DNA of 35,582 bases from Hyphomicrobiales bacterium (GTDB taxonomy: Bacteria > Pseudomonadota > Alphaproteobacteria > Rhizobiales > Xanthobacteraceae), in the NCBI GenBank assembly GCA_017305455.1, contig JAFKKO010000142.1:1-35582 (forward strand). The letters are read 5' to 3'. The first letter of the stretch is position 1. Each line of letters opens with the position of its first letter. Positions 1 through 8,845 of this stretch are shown one piece after another. The translations under genes and the position numbers were made by a program. The notes under the pieces are model-generated. The model had not been told where the DNA came from and searched no databases. It saw nothing but the letters and a program-made list of their open reading frames with translations.

Positions 1-1810
1 GGGCATCGCCGAGCGAGATATAGACCTGGCTTGCGCCGCGCGTGAGCAAAGCCGCCTCGGTGGTCGAGGCCGGGCGCGTGGTGAAGCTGCGCTTGGACGG
101 CGTCATCACCCCGACCGTCTTGCCATCGCTCGTCACCGTGAAATGCGCGATCTGTTCGCGGAAGTTAGGCCCCTGCCGCTGGGTCAGGCTGTCGAGCCTG
201 GCGACATATGAGCCGACCTGCGCGGTGTCGTTCAGCCGCATGGTGGCGATGTACTCGCTGTTCCAGGTGCTCTCGCAGATGATGCCGATCAGCGCGATGC
301 CGAGACCCGCATGCGCGAACGCGGTGCCCCAGGTCGAGCGCGGCAGGCCGCGGGCGCGGTGCCAGGAAATGTTCAACGGCGCACGGAACAGCTGGATGCG
401 TTCGACCAGATCGGTCAGCGCGCCGCAGATCACGTACACCGCAACGCCGATCATCAGCGGCGCGAGCACGCTGCCGCCCTTGGTCCAGGCCCAGACCAGC
501 GCAAGCGCCACCAGCGCGGCGATGCCCGCCGCCATCAGCCGCTGCATCGCGCCGACCAGATCGCCGCGCTTCCACGCCAGCAGCGGGCCGAACGGCACCG
601 CCAGCAGCAGCGGCAGGAACAGCGGCGCGAAGGTGAGATTGAAGAACGGCGCGCCGACTGAGATCTTCGCGCCGGTCGTGACTTCAAGGGCGAGCGGATA
701 GAGCGTGCCGATGAACACGGTGGCGCACGCGGTGGTCAGCAGCAAATTGTTCAGCACCAGCGCGCCCTCGCGCGAGATCGGCGCGAACAGACCGCCCTGC
801 TTCAGCGCCGAGGCGCGCCAGGCATAAAGCGACAGGCTGCCGCCGATGAAGACGCACAGGATCAGCAGGATGAATACGCCGCGCGTCGGGTCGGTCGCGA
901 ACGCATGTACCGAGGTAAGTACGCCAGAGCGCACCAGAAAGGTGCCGAGCAGCGACAGCGAGAAGGTCAGGATCGACAGCAGGATGGTCCAGACCTTGAG
1001 CGCGTCGCGCTTCTCCATCACGAGGGCGGAGTGCAGCAGCGCGGTGCCGGCAAGCCAGGGCATCAGCGAGGCATTCTCGACCGGGTCCCAGAACCACCAG
1101 CCGCCCCAGCCGAGTTCGTAATAGGCCCAGTAGGAGCCCATCGCGATGCCGAGCGTCAGAAATACCCACGCCATCAGCGTCCACGGCCGCACCCAGCGCG
1201 CCCATGCCGCATCGATGCGGCCTTCGATCAGCGCAGCGACCGCGAAGGAGAACGAGATCGAGAAGCCGACATAGCCGAGATAGAGCATCGGCGGATGCAG
1301 CGCGAGACCGACATCCTGCAGCACCGGATTGAGATCGCGCCCCTCGATCGGCGGATTGGCGATGCGCAGGAACGGATTGGAGGTCAGCAGGATGAAAAGA
1401 TAGAACGCGGCGCCGACCCAGCCCTGCACCACCAGCACATGCGCGCGCAGCGTCAGCGGCAGGTTATTGCCGAACAGCGCCACCAGCGCGCCGAACAGGC
1501 CAAGGATCATCACCCACAGCAGCATCGAGCCTTCGTGGTTTCCCCACACGCCAGTGATCTTGTAGAGCAGCGGTTTCAGCGAGTGCGAGTTCTCGTAGAC
1601 GTTCACCACCGAGAAGTCCGAGGTGACGTGCAGCATCACCAGCGCAACGAACGAGGCGAACACGAAAGCGAACTGCGCCAGCGCGGTGGAGCGCGCGACA
1701 TTCATCAGCGCCGGATCGCGCAAGCGCGAGCCGATCAGCGGGACCAATGACTGGATCAGCGCAAGGCCAAGCGCCAGCACGAGCGCATAATGTCCGCCCT
1801 CGGCGATCAC
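1..1810 (-). CDS. ccmF: CcmF (CycK) haem lyase subunit, 3' end beyond the window
   Basis: Polytopic inner-membrane protein of cytochrome c maturation. With CcmH it attaches haem delivered by holo-CcmE to apocytochrome c in the periplasm. The minus-strand translation begins [10 protein letters not shown] and contains the tryptophan-rich haem-handling signature (GWGGWFWWDPVENA, encoded near 1078-1121), [12 protein letters not shown], and many hydrophobic segments. About 603 codons lie in the window, most of a typical ~650-residue CcmF; the C-terminus and stop codon lie left of base 1. The start is GTG at 1810, which overlaps the ccmE TGA stop (shared GTGA), so the two genes are translationally coupled. 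Family assignment is firm. Confidence 0.95.
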   Translation of the reverse strand, partial: MIAEGGHYALVLALGLALIQSLVPLIGSRLRDPALMNVARSTALAQFAFVFASFVALVMLHVTSDFSVVNVYENSHSLKPLLYKITGVWGNHEGSMLLWVMILGLFGALVALFGNNLPLTLRAHVLVVQGWVGAAFYLFILLTSNPFLRIANPPIEGRDLNPVLQDVGLALHPPMLYLGYVGFSISFSFAVAALIEGRIDAAWARWVRPWTLMAWVFLTLGIAMGSYWAYYELGWGGWWFWDPVENASLMPWLAGTALLHSALVMEKRDALKVWTILLSILTFSLSLLGTFLVRSGVLTSVHAFATDPTRGVFILLILCVFIGGSLSLYAWRASALKQGGLFAPISREGALVLNNLLLTTACATVFIGTLYPLALEVTTGAKISVGAPFFNLTFAPLFLPLLLAVPFGPLLAWKRGDLVGAMQRLMAAGIAALVALALVWAWTKGGSVLAPLMIGVAVYVICGALTDLVERIQLFRAPLNISWHRARGLPRSTWGTAFAHAGLGIALIGIICESTWNSEYIATMRLNDTAQVGSYVARLDSLTQRQGPNFREQIAHFTVTSDGKTVGVMTPSKRSFTTRPASTTEAALLTRGASQVYISLGDA

Positions 1811-2325
1811 CGCGTCACCTCCTTGGGATCGGCGGAGGCCTTGATGTCGGCCGCGGGCTTGTCCGCCGGCTTATCGCCGGAAGGCTTGGCGTAATCGTCC
1901 TTCCAGTGGCCTTCCTTCTTCAGTTCGTCTGCCACCGCCTTGGGCATGTAGGTCTCGTCGTGCTTGGCAAGCACCGTATCGGCACGAAATACGCCGTTGG
2001 TATCGAGCGCGCCTTCGGACACCACGCCCTGCCCTTCGCGGAACAGATCGGGCAGGATGCCCTGATACGTCACAGGGATCTTGGAGTTGCCGTCGGTCAC
2101 CTCGAAACGCACGTTCAGATGCTCGCCGCGCACCAGCGAGCCGCCCTCCACCAGTCCACCGAGGCGAAACCGTTGACCGGGTACAATGTGTTTTTCGGCG
2201 ATGCTGCTCGGCGTGGTGAAAAACAGAATGGAATCGCGCATCGCGTTAAGCACGAGACCGACGGCGATCCCCAGCACCGCCAAAGCGCCTCCGATCATCG
2301 TCAGTCGTCGCTGCTTGCGTGTCAT
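1807..2325 (-). CDS. ccmE: CcmE (CycJ) haem chaperone
   Basis: Periplasmic membrane-anchored chaperone that covalently binds haem and hands it to the CcmF/CcmH lyase. The 172-residue protein has one N-terminal membrane anchor (about residues 9-27) and then the OB-fold domain. The haem-binding motif AKHDETYMP is intact, with the covalent histidine at 122 and the conserved tyrosine at 126. The C-terminus is a lysine/proline/aspartate-rich flexible tail, as in other rhizobial homologues. It lies 49 bases after ccmI and overlaps the ccmF start, consistent with one ccmIEF(H) transcript. Confidence 0.96.
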   Translation of the reverse strand: MTRKQRRLTMIGGALAVLGIAVGLVLNAMRDSILFFTTPSSIAEKHIVPGQRFRLGGLVEGGSLVRGEHLNVRFEVTDGNSKIPVTYQGILPDLFREGQGVVSEGALDTNGVFRADTVLAKHDETYMPKAVADELKKEGHWKDDYAKPSGDKPADKPAADIKASADPKEVTR

Positions 2326-2374
2326 CGCTCACATCCTGCTTCGTTCCGCGACCGGTTTTGCATCCGCATCGCGC

Positions 2375-3481
2375 TCATCCATCCAGACCGAGAGTCTTCA
2401 GACCGTCATTCAACTGCCGAAGCCGCTCGGGGTCCTTGGCCACGGCCTGCCGCGCATCGGCGAGTGCGATCTTCGCCTTTTCGGTGTCGCCCAGCACCAT
2501 ATAGGCGCGCACCAGACGCAACCAACCTTCGACATCGTCGCCCTGATCCTTCAGCCGCGTCGCAAGGCGCTCCACCATGCCGCGGATCACCGCATTGCGG
2601 TCGCCTTCGGCCATGCCGTTCACCGCGGCCATGTCCTCGCCGGAAATCTTCGGCGCGCTGCTGGCGTCGATGCGCGCCAGCGCCCCCTCGATCAACGGTT
2701 TCCAGGGAGCATCCTGCGGCGCGGCGGCCAGCATCGCGCGCCAGATCTCGCCGGCATCCTTGAGCCGGCCGTCCTGTTCGGCGGCAAGGCCAATGAAATA
2801 ACGCGACTTTACGTCCTGCGGATCAAGCTTCACGGCATGCTCGAATTCCGCCTTGGCCTCGGCGGTGATGACGCCGTTGGCGGCCGCCACCATCGCCTCG
2901 CCGAGATCGGCGCGGCGCAGCGCGCTCTCGCCATTGTAGGTGATGGAGTTGCGATAGGCGCGCACGGCGTCGTTGTAGCGCTCCAGCCGCATCAGGACCG
3001 GCGCGAGCACGGCCCAGCCGCGCCCGTCTGTCGGGTTCTTCTCCAGGAGAGATTCGACCTTGGCGACCAGCCGATCGAGCGAGGCCGTCTCCATCGTCGT
3101 CGCCTGCTGGCGTGCGGCGAGCGGAAAATCGCCGAGCAGAGGCGAGCCGAGCCGCAGGTAAAGCACCACGGCGATCAGCGGCAGCCCGACCAGCGCGATC
3201 ACCGCGACCGCACGGCGCATGCCGCGGCTGACTGTCTGGCTCTCGCTCTCCTCGCCGGCTGATGCCGCCAGCAGCCGGCGACCGATCTCCACACGCGCCG
3301 CCGCCGCCTCCGGCCCGCCGATCAGACCGGCCTCGGCATCGCGCGTGACCTCCGCCAGCTGATCCTTGTAGACGACAGCCTCACTGCCGCCCCGCGCGAC
3401 ACGCGGGCCACGTCCGAGCGGCCAGAGCACCGCGAACACGGCCGCCACTGTCATCAGCGCGAACAAAAGCCAGAGAGACAT
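2375..3481 (-). CDS. ccmI: CcmI (CycH) apocytochrome c chaperone with TPR repeats
   Basis: Cytochrome c maturation factor that presents apocytochrome c to the CcmF/CcmH lyase. The 368-residue protein starts with a membrane helix (about 2-22) and a short loop containing the family-typical YKDQLAEV segment. A second membrane helix follows (about 88-110), then a periplasmic TPR-rich domain (for example NPTDGRGWAVLAPVLMRLER and the later DDVEGWLRLVRAYMVLGD). The ATG at 3481 is the natural start. The gene heads the ccm run; 125 bases separate it from the upstream hypothetical gene, leaving room for its own promoter, although I found no convincing -35/-10 pair. Confidence 0.95.
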   Translation of the reverse strand: MSLWLLFALMTVAAVFAVLWPLGRGPRVARGGSEAVVYKDQLAEVTRDAEAGLIGGPEAAAARVEIGRRLLAASAGEESESQTVSRGMRRAVAVIALVGLPLIAVVLYLRLGSPLLGDFPLAARQQATTMETASLDRLVAKVESLLEKNPTDGRGWAVLAPVLMRLERYNDAVRAYRNSITYNGESALRRADLGEAMVAAANGVITAEAKAEFEHAVKLDPQDVKSRYFIGLAAEQDGRLKDAGEIWRAMLAAAPQDAPWKPLIEGALARIDASSAPKISGEDMAAVNGMAEGDRNAVIRGMVERLATRLKDQGDDVEGWLRLVRAYMVLGDTEKAKIALADARQAVAKDPERLRQLNDGLKTLGLDG

Positions 3482-3606
3482 TCAAAGTTCCAAACAAGAC
3501 CGGGCGCGTCCCGCCGTCAGGCAGGGTTACACCACGGCCAATCTGGGCACGCAATGCACTTTTCGGAATTGTTCTAGCTCAAAAACGCGGCAAAACAGCC
3601 GTAAAA

Positions 3607-4986
3607 TCAACTGGCTCGCGAGGATTTGCGTTCGCCGGTCCGCGCGATCGCGGACGCCTTGCGCATCAGGGATGCATAATCGGGGCCGAACAGCACATCG
3701 CAGAACCGGATCGCCGCATCGACTTGCATCGAGCGGAAGGCCTTGGCCTTGGCATCGCTGCCGCGAAGCGACTCGACCAGCGCTTCGGTCGCCTTTTCAA
3801 CATATTGCTGCAAGTCGTTGTAGGCACGCAGCGTAACCTCGTTGATCGCCAGTTCACTGGCATAGTTGCGGCAGACCGCGACAAAGTCGATCAGCGCGGC
3901 GGTTTCCTCGACCTCAACGGGATCGATCCGACTCGTCGCAGCAATCTCCTTGTCGGGACGCTGGCGCAACAGACGGCGGACCCGCCCCGGCACACCGTCG
4001 ATCTCGGATTGCAGCGCATTGGAGATTTCCACCCGGATCGCCGACAATTGTCGGCCCCAGGTCGAATCCGAACGGATATCGATCTCGGTGCGCAGGCCCC
4101 GCATGCCGTCATGCAGGGTCTTGAGGTGGTTCGAGGTGTCCTTGAACTGACCGCGGCGGATATCGTTGCGCAGCTCGGAGACGATGCGCCCCAAATAGTG
4201 GATCGTCATGGTCACCGCGACGCCATAGGGCGTGCCGGCGACACGGATTTCGTCATCGGAACCGGCCACCGTGATGCCGAACCGGATGATCTGCCAGGGC
4301 GCCGCCAGGCGCGACATCACAAGCGACAGCGCAAACGGCAGCGCCTGGGGGGTCTTGAGCGAGGGAATATTGAGGGCCTCGGAGACGGCAGCGATCTGCG
4401 ATTCAGCAAAGATCCGCAGATGACCGGGCAGACGAGTGCCGAGGGTCTCCAGCGCCTCGCGAATCTGCAACGCCGTGCCGATTGCGGCAATATCATCGGC
4501 CACCTCGGGGGCGCCGATCCGCGCCAGCGTGCGCTGGCGGTCGGGTCCGGGCGCAGCCGCAATATTGATGGCTTCGGCGGCGGCAATCTGGACTTTTCGG
4601 ATGGTGCGGTCGAGATCGGGCGCGTCGCCGGCCACCGCCCCCTCGAGCGCGGCGATGTCCGCCGGCAATCCCTCGCGGGACAGCCACAGCCACACCTGGG
4701 CGAGCGATGTGCGCCGGATCTGGCCGGGACTTGTTTTCGGACTGCCGTCGACCAGAAACGGGTCAAGCATGGCGAACAGCAGGCGCGCCGGATCCTTGGA
4801 ACGGGGCGCCGCGGCCTCACTATCCTGCCGGACGATCTTGCGCAGTTCCCCGAGCACGAAATTGGGCACGGTCGGGTCGTCGCCGCGCTCGATCACGCGC
4901 TCGAACTCCCGGATCAGCAGCGCCTGCGATTGCGGCGGTAGCTGCCCTAGAAATTCCCGCAGTTTTTCGGTCGATGATTGACCCAT
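3607..4986 (-). CDS. Conserved-looking hypothetical protein, 459 aa
   Basis: I do not recognise this protein. It is soluble, with no signal peptide or clear membrane segment, and is predominantly helical. The N-terminus (MGQSSTEKLREFLGQLPPQS) looks like an amphipathic helix, and the middle has Ala/Ile-rich helices. Two stretches resemble coiled coil: about 270-320, around ELRNDIRRGQFKDTSNHLK, and about 390-430. The ORF has the base composition and codon character of its neighbours and a short GGA element before the ATG at 4986, so it is very likely a real gene. It sits co-directionally between the histidine kinase and ccmI. No enzymatic motif (Walker, HD, GGDEF or similar) is visible. Confidence 0.75.
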   Translation of the reverse strand: MGQSSTEKLREFLGQLPPQSQALLIREFERVIERGDDPTVPNFVLGELRKIVRQDSEAAAPRSKDPARLLFAMLDPFLVDGSPKTSPGQIRRTSLAQVWLWLSREGLPADIAALEGAVAGDAPDLDRTIRKVQIAAAEAINIAAAPGPDRQRTLARIGAPEVADDIAAIGTALQIREALETLGTRLPGHLRIFAESQIAAVSEALNIPSLKTPQALPFALSLVMSRLAAPWQIIRFGITVAGSDDEIRVAGTPYGVAVTMTIHYLGRIVSELRNDIRRGQFKDTSNHLKTLHDGMRGLRTEIDIRSDSTWGRQLSAIRVEISNALQSEIDGVPGRVRRLLRQRPDKEIAATSRIDPVEVEETAALIDFVAVCRNYASELAINEVTLRAYNDLQQYVEKATEALVESLRGSDAKAKAFRSMQVDAAIRFCDVLFGPDYASLMRKASAIARTGERKSSRAS

Positions 4987-5129
4987 GCGTCCAGACGCTC
5001 AAAAGCGGACCACCCGGAACGGTCCATCGGACTTGATAGCCCCGGCGTCGTTAATTTCACGTTAGAAATCGAAAGCTTGGGGGGGCATCCGCCGGGAACC
5101 GGCGGGGCCGAGGCGACCGGATTTCAGGC

Positions 5130-6524
5130 CTATCCCGCCACGCCCGGCAGGGTCAGTTCCGCCCGCAGGCCCCCGTTTGGGGCGGTATCCAGCCGTAGAT
5201 GGCCGCCATAGAGCGCCGCCAGATCGACCACGATCGACAGGCCAAGACCGGAGCCCGGCTTGGTCTCGTCGAGCCGCCGGCCGCGCCGCGCCACCTCGTC
5301 GCGCTCGGCCACCGAAATTCCGGGACCGTCGTCGTCCACGACAATGCGCAACAGCGGATCGAGATTGCCGCCGGCGGGCGGCTCCACCAACACCTGGATG
5401 GCAACATGGCGGTCGGCCCATTTGCAGGCGTTATCGACGAGGTTGCCGGCCATTTCCTCCAGATCCTGCCGCTCGCCCCGAAATCTGGCGTCGGCGCGCA
5501 GGCTGGTCTCAATATCGATGCCGCGATCGCGGTGGATTTTCTCCATGGTGCGCTTGAGCGCCGCGATCACCGGGCTGACCTCGGTCACGGTGGCGACCAC
5601 ATTGACGCGGGCGGCAATCCGCGCCCGCTCCAGATGGTGGGTGACCTGATTGCGCATCACCCCGGTCTGCTCCAGCACCTTGGCGGCGAATGGCTGGTCG
5701 GCATGGGCGGTGGCTTCATTGATGATGACCGAGAGCGGCGTCTTGATAGCGTGGGCGAGATTGCCGACATGGGTGCGGGATCGCTCGACAATGGCGCGGT
5801 TGGCGTCGAGCAGCGCGTTGGTCTCCCGCGCCAGGGGCTCGATCTCGACCGGAAACCGTCCCTCCAGCCGCTCCGCCTTGCCGGAGCGGATATCCGCCAG
5901 CGCCTCCGATATCCGTTTCAGCGGCGCGAGGCCGAACCGCACCTGAAAGATCGTGGTCAGCACCAGGCCGATGGTGAGCGCGGCGAAGGTGCCCGCCAGA
6001 TAATAGTCGAACGCGCGGGTTTCTTCGGTGATCTCGCTGGCATCGCCCGCGACCGCGACCAGATATTTGCCGTCATCGCCGAGATCGACCGGCCGTTCCA
6101 CCATGCGCAGGTGCTGGCCTTCCGGCCCGTTGACATAGCCCAGACGGACGCCGGAGGCGGTGAGCGGAATGCCCTGATCCTCCAGCCGCGGCAGATCGGC
6201 GTCCCACAGCGAACGCGAGGACCGGGATTCGGGCTTGGCGGTATCGGCGCTGCTGATACGCCAGTACCAGCCCGACAGCGGCAGCTCGAACAGCGGCTCG
6301 CCGAGCGCCTGCAGGTTTCTGTCGGGGTTTTTGTCACTCGGATCGTCGGGATTGGCGACTTCGGCGATCAGCGTGCGCAGATAGAGATTGAGCCGGCGGT
6401 CGAAGGCACGCTCCACCGAATGATTGTAGACCGAGGACAGCACGACGCCGGTGATGCTGAGGATCAGCACCACCCACGCGGTCGCGGAAAGAAAAAGACG
6501 GGTGGCGAGCGAATTAGCGCGCAT
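5130..6524 (-). CDS. Sensor histidine kinase, PhoQ-like
   Basis: Membrane sensor kinase, 464 aa from the ATG at 6524. Domains in order: TM1 (about 12-32), a periplasmic sensor loop (about 33-172), TM2 (about 174-194), HAMP (about 195-247), HisKA with the PhoQ-type H-box NLAHAIKTPLSV (phospho-acceptor His258), then the HATPase domain with N-box EEMAGNLVDNACKWA, G1 VDDDGPGI and G2 GSGLGLSIV. The start overlaps the end of the response regulator gene by 11 bases, indicating coupling. An in-frame extension upstream exists but lies wholly inside the regulator gene and lacks membrane-protein character, so I reject it. The ligand cannot be read from sequence; PhoQ-like is a family-level call. Confidence 0.93.
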   Translation of the reverse strand: MRANSLATRLFLSATAWVVLILSITGVVLSSVYNHSVERAFDRRLNLYLRTLIAEVANPDDPSDKNPDRNLQALGEPLFELPLSGWYWRISSADTAKPESRSSRSLWDADLPRLEDQGIPLTASGVRLGYVNGPEGQHLRMVERPVDLGDDGKYLVAVAGDASEITEETRAFDYYLAGTFAALTIGLVLTTIFQVRFGLAPLKRISEALADIRSGKAERLEGRFPVEIEPLARETNALLDANRAIVERSRTHVGNLAHAIKTPLSVIINEATAHADQPFAAKVLEQTGVMRNQVTHHLERARIAARVNVVATVTEVSPVIAALKRTMEKIHRDRGIDIETSLRADARFRGERQDLEEMAGNLVDNACKWADRHVAIQVLVEPPAGGNLDPLLRIVVDDDGPGISVAERDEVARRGRRLDETKPGSGLGLSIVVDLAALYGGHLRLDTAPNGGLRAELTLPGVAG

Positions 6525-7191
6525 CGGTGGCGGAAGGTGGCGCCAGCAGATAGCCGAGGCCGCGCACGGTCTGGATGATATCGACGTCGAGCTTCTTGCG
6601 GATACGGCCGACAAAGACCTCGATGGTGTTGGAATCCCGGTCGAAATCCTGATCGTAAAGATGTTCGACCAGTTCGGTGCGCGACACCACGCGGCCGGAA
6701 TGGTGCATCAGATAGGCCAGCAGGCGATATTCGTGCGAGGTCATCTTGATCGGATTGCCCGATACGCTGACGCGGTTGGTGCGGGTATCGAGCGTCACCG
6801 GGCCACAGATCAATTCGCTTTGGGCATGCCCGGCCGCGCGGCGCAACAAAGCGCGCATCCGCGCCAGCACTTCCTCGAGATGAAACGGCTTGGCGACATA
6901 GTCGTCCGCACCGGCGTCGAAGCCCTGCACCTTGTCGCTCCAGCGGTCGCGCGCGGTCAGGATCAGCACCGGCATGGTCCGCTTGTTGCGCCGCCACGCC
7001 TCCAGCACCGAGATGCCGTCCATTTTCGGCAGGCCGATATCGAGCACCACGGCGTCGTACGGCTCGCTGTCGCCGAGGAAGTGCCCCTCCTCGCCATCGA
7101 AGGCGCGATCGACGACGTAGCCGGCGTCGGTCAGCGCGGTGGTGAGCTGGCGGTTGAGGTCTGGATCATCTTCAACAACGAGGAGGCGCAA
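6514..7191 (-). CDS. OmpR/PhoP-family response regulator
   Basis: DNA-binding partner of the downstream kinase. With the TTG start at 7191 it is 225 aa and begins MRLLVVEDDPDL. The receiver domain has acidic residues D8/D9, phospho-acceptor D51 (VVLDIGLPKMDG) and lysine in DDYVAKPF. The C-terminal winged helix ends in the classic IEVFVGRIRKKL and VRGLGYLL. TTG is preferred because GGAGAG precedes it with proper spacing and the family normally begins at this residue; an ATG 45 bases upstream at 7236 would add 15 unusual residues. Upstream, TGAA repeats 11 bases apart (7256-7259 and 7267-7270), a geometry OmpR-type regulators can use. Autoregulation there is speculative. Confidence 0.93.
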   Translation of the reverse strand: MRLLVVEDDPDLNRQLTTALTDAGYVVDRAFDGEEGHFLGDSEPYDAVVLDIGLPKMDGISVLEAWRRNKRTMPVLILTARDRWSDKVQGFDAGADDYVAKPFHLEEVLARMRALLRRAAGHAQSELICGPVTLDTRTNRVSVSGNPIKMTSHEYRLLAYLMHHSGRVVSRTELVEHLYDQDFDRDSNTIEVFVGRIRKKLDVDIIQTVRGLGYLLAPPSATDAR

Positions 7192-7381
7192 GGTTCTCTC
7201 CGCAATTCGCAGGATCGGCACCCGAACGGGTTCCACCAGAAGAACCTCAGGCCCGTGAATGGGCCATGAACGGACCTGCGGACCACCTTACATTTTGGCC
7301 ATGATCGAGCCTAGTTCAACGCCTAGCACGCCAGACCCTGATTCCCAAGGGTCCGGCTTCTCACGGCTGCGCCGGCGCGCG

Positions 7382-7633
7382 TCAGGTCGTGGTGGTGCCA
7401 TCGTCCGGCGGCAGCGGCGTCAGGAAATCATCCGTCGCCGCGTTGATCCGCGCCAGCGCGGCGTCGATCTCCTCCTGCGTCGCATTGGCGCCAGCCAGAA
7501 GCCCTGCCAGCGCCCGCACATAAGGCGCGGATGAGACAACGCCCCGCTCGATCGCCGGTGCGACGCGGATGATGCCGCTCACGATCGCTTCCGCAACCGC
7601 GATGCCAGCGGTGATGTCTGCTGCGCTCACCAT
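7382..7633 (-). CDS. Small hypothetical protein at the end of the lysis-like module
   Basis: An 83-aa protein starting MVSAADITAGIA, with a hydrophobic Ala/Ile/Val-rich first half (about 5-45), an acidic helical part (ATQEEIDAALARI) and a Pro/Asp/Thr-rich tail. The ATG at 7633 lies two bases after the TGA stop of the preceding lipoprotein gene, and a GAAGGAG ribosome site overlaps that gene's end, so the two are co-translated. Small proteins like this occur in phage lysis and accessory regions. I recognise no family and assign no function. Confidence 0.6.
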   Translation of the reverse strand: MVSAADITAGIAVAEAIVSGIIRVAPAIERGVVSSAPYVRALAGLLAGANATQEEIDAALARINAATDDFLTPLPPDDGTTTT

Positions 7634-7634
7634 G

Positions 7635-8030
7635 TCATTGTGCTCCTTCGGCAAGAATGTCCTGCACGTCGATCAGGGCGGTCCGCGCCGCGCCGACCAC
7701 ATTGGCGATGTCGATGCCGGGATAAGTCTTCGCGAACGTCACCATGCGGTTCACCGCCAGCCGTGCCCGCGTCATCGCGCCCTGCAGACGGATGATGACG
7801 GAGCGTCGCGCGCAGATATTGACGGCGCCGGGCACGGTGCCGGTCCGGCATAGCGGCAGCGCCTTGTAGGCATTGGCCGCGCTCAACGCGACGCCATAGG
7901 CATTCTCGATGCCGTAGATCGTATTCAGCGTCACCGCACCCGACAGATTGAGCGAGGGCAGCGCCGCCGTCTGGCAGCCGGCCAGCACGAGACCGAGCGC
8001 CAGCGCGGCGCAAGCCATGAGCTTTCGCAT
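7635..8030 (-). CDS. Small lipoprotein in the lysis-like module
   Basis: A 131-aa protein with a lipoprotein signal (MRKLMACAALALGLVLAGC): basic n-region, hydrophobic core and LAGC lipobox with lipidated Cys19. The mature part is mostly helical and carries two further cysteines (LCRTGTVPGAVNICARR) that could form a disulfide in the periplasm. It lies 37 bases downstream of the holin-like gene on the same strand. By position it could act at the outer membrane in lysis, as spanin Rz1 does, but it is longer than Rz1 and not proline-rich, so that role is inference only. Confidence 0.72.
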   Translation of the reverse strand: MRKLMACAALALGLVLAGCQTAALPSLNLSGAVTLNTIYGIENAYGVALSAANAYKALPLCRTGTVPGAVNICARRSVIIRLQGAMTRARLAVNRMVTFAKTYPGIDIANVVGAARTALIDVQDILAEGAQ

Positions 8031-8067
8031 GATGTCTTCCCGAATGATTATGATGGATGGAAAAGCG

Positions 8068-8310
8068 CTAGCGGCTGACGATGCCGGTGGCCGAACTCAC
8101 TATCGGCACGTCGGAACGCGCCGCGACTTGCGCGGTTGTGGCACGGGTTCCGTATTTCACGTAGATGCCCCAGGCTGCGGTAAACAGGGTGCCTAGCGCG
8201 CCGATGATCGCCGTCAGTTCATCGCCGGTGAGCAGGCCGCGGTTGGTGAAGTAACCACCAATCGCGAGCAGCGCGTAGCGGATGGTCTGCCAGACCATGT
8301 CGGAGTTCAT
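8068..8310 (-). CDS. Holin-like protein, Pam3-gp28 family
   Basis: An 80-aa protein beginning MNSDMVWQTIRYALLAIGG. It has two hydrophobic segments (about 8-22 and 33-52) separated by a short polar loop (TNRGLLTGDEL), matching the pattern of the putative holin family named after phage Pam3 gp28. Holins open the inner membrane so that a cytosolic endolysin can reach the peptidoglycan. A strong ribosome site (GAAAGGAG) precedes the ATG. The lysozyme gene is about 540 bases upstream on the same strand and has no signal peptide, so it would need such a partner. Confidence 0.72.
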   Translation of the reverse strand: MNSDMVWQTIRYALLAIGGYFTNRGLLTGDELTAIIGALGTLFTAAWGIYVKYGTRATTAQVAARSDVPIVSSATGIVSR

Positions 8311-8439
8311 GACTCATCTCCTTTCGAGAGAGGTTCCATCGCGCCGCAGCACGAACACTGCGGCAACTGGACACGCCTCAAGGGCGCAAAGACGTGAGAC
8401 GGTGGCACAGGCCGATTCCGGCAATCGTATGGAGACGCA

Positions 8440-8628
8440 ATGGAACGAGAGGACGACTGGAAAGTGCTGCTGGGTGTTGGCCTGTTCGCCATCGCCCTCT
8501 TCATCTTCAGCATCGACGCGATGCAGAAGATCGATCGGCACAACCCGGCAGTTAAGGACATTTTCTCGGTCGCGGGAGGCGGCATGGGCGCCGTCAACAC
8601 CCGGCCGGAGGCCGTCGAGCACCGCTAG
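8440..8628 (+). CDS. Small single-pass membrane protein, 62 aa
   Basis: Reads MEREDDWKVLLGVGLFAIAL and onward: an acidic N-terminus, one strong membrane helix (about 8-26), then a polar tail with a glycine run (VAGGGMGAV). GGAG lies five bases before the ATG, supporting real translation. It is on the strand opposite its neighbours, between the holin-like and lysozyme genes. I recognise no family. It may be a host gene or a small regulator of lysis; nothing in the sequence decides. Confidence 0.5.
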   Translation: MEREDDWKVLLGVGLFAIALFIFSIDAMQKIDRHNPAVKDIFSVAGGGMGAVNTRPEAVEHR

Positions 8629-8734
8629 CGGGAACCAGGCTCCCATCCGACCAGACTGCGGAACACGATCGCAAAGACATAAATTCCGGGCGCATGCCTT
8701 GCACAGCGTCGAGCCTGCGCGCTATACGCCCGCC

Positions 8735-8845
8735 ATGTTTGGCTCAGACCTCACCCAGACGCAGCGATACCTGCTCGGCATCGCCGCCGCACTGACCTTC
8801 GCGGTCTTCTACATCGCCGGCCTGCAACTCGGCGGGCATTGGTGA
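8735..8845 (+). CDS. Possible 36-aa membrane microprotein
   Basis: A short ORF reading MFGSDLTQTQRYLLGIAAAL and onward with one membrane helix (about 12-31), ending one base before the convergent stop of the lysozyme gene. The hydrophobic block bounded by polar ends is typical of real microproteins, but there is no clear ribosome site and the length alone is not significant. Low-confidence call. Confidence 0.3.
   Translation: MFGSDLTQTQRYLLGIAAALTFAVFYIAGLQLGGHW

Noticed and set aside
905-1750. Plus-strand open frame opposite ccmF
   Set aside because: The translation is Arg/Gln/His-rich without structure, and ccmF on the other strand is unambiguous.
3724-4941. A 405-codon plus-strand frame opposite the unrecognised 459-aa gene
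   Set aside because: It has Asp/Gly/Arg/His-rich shadow composition and no ribosome site, whereas the minus frame has protein-like helices and matches the direction of its neighbours.
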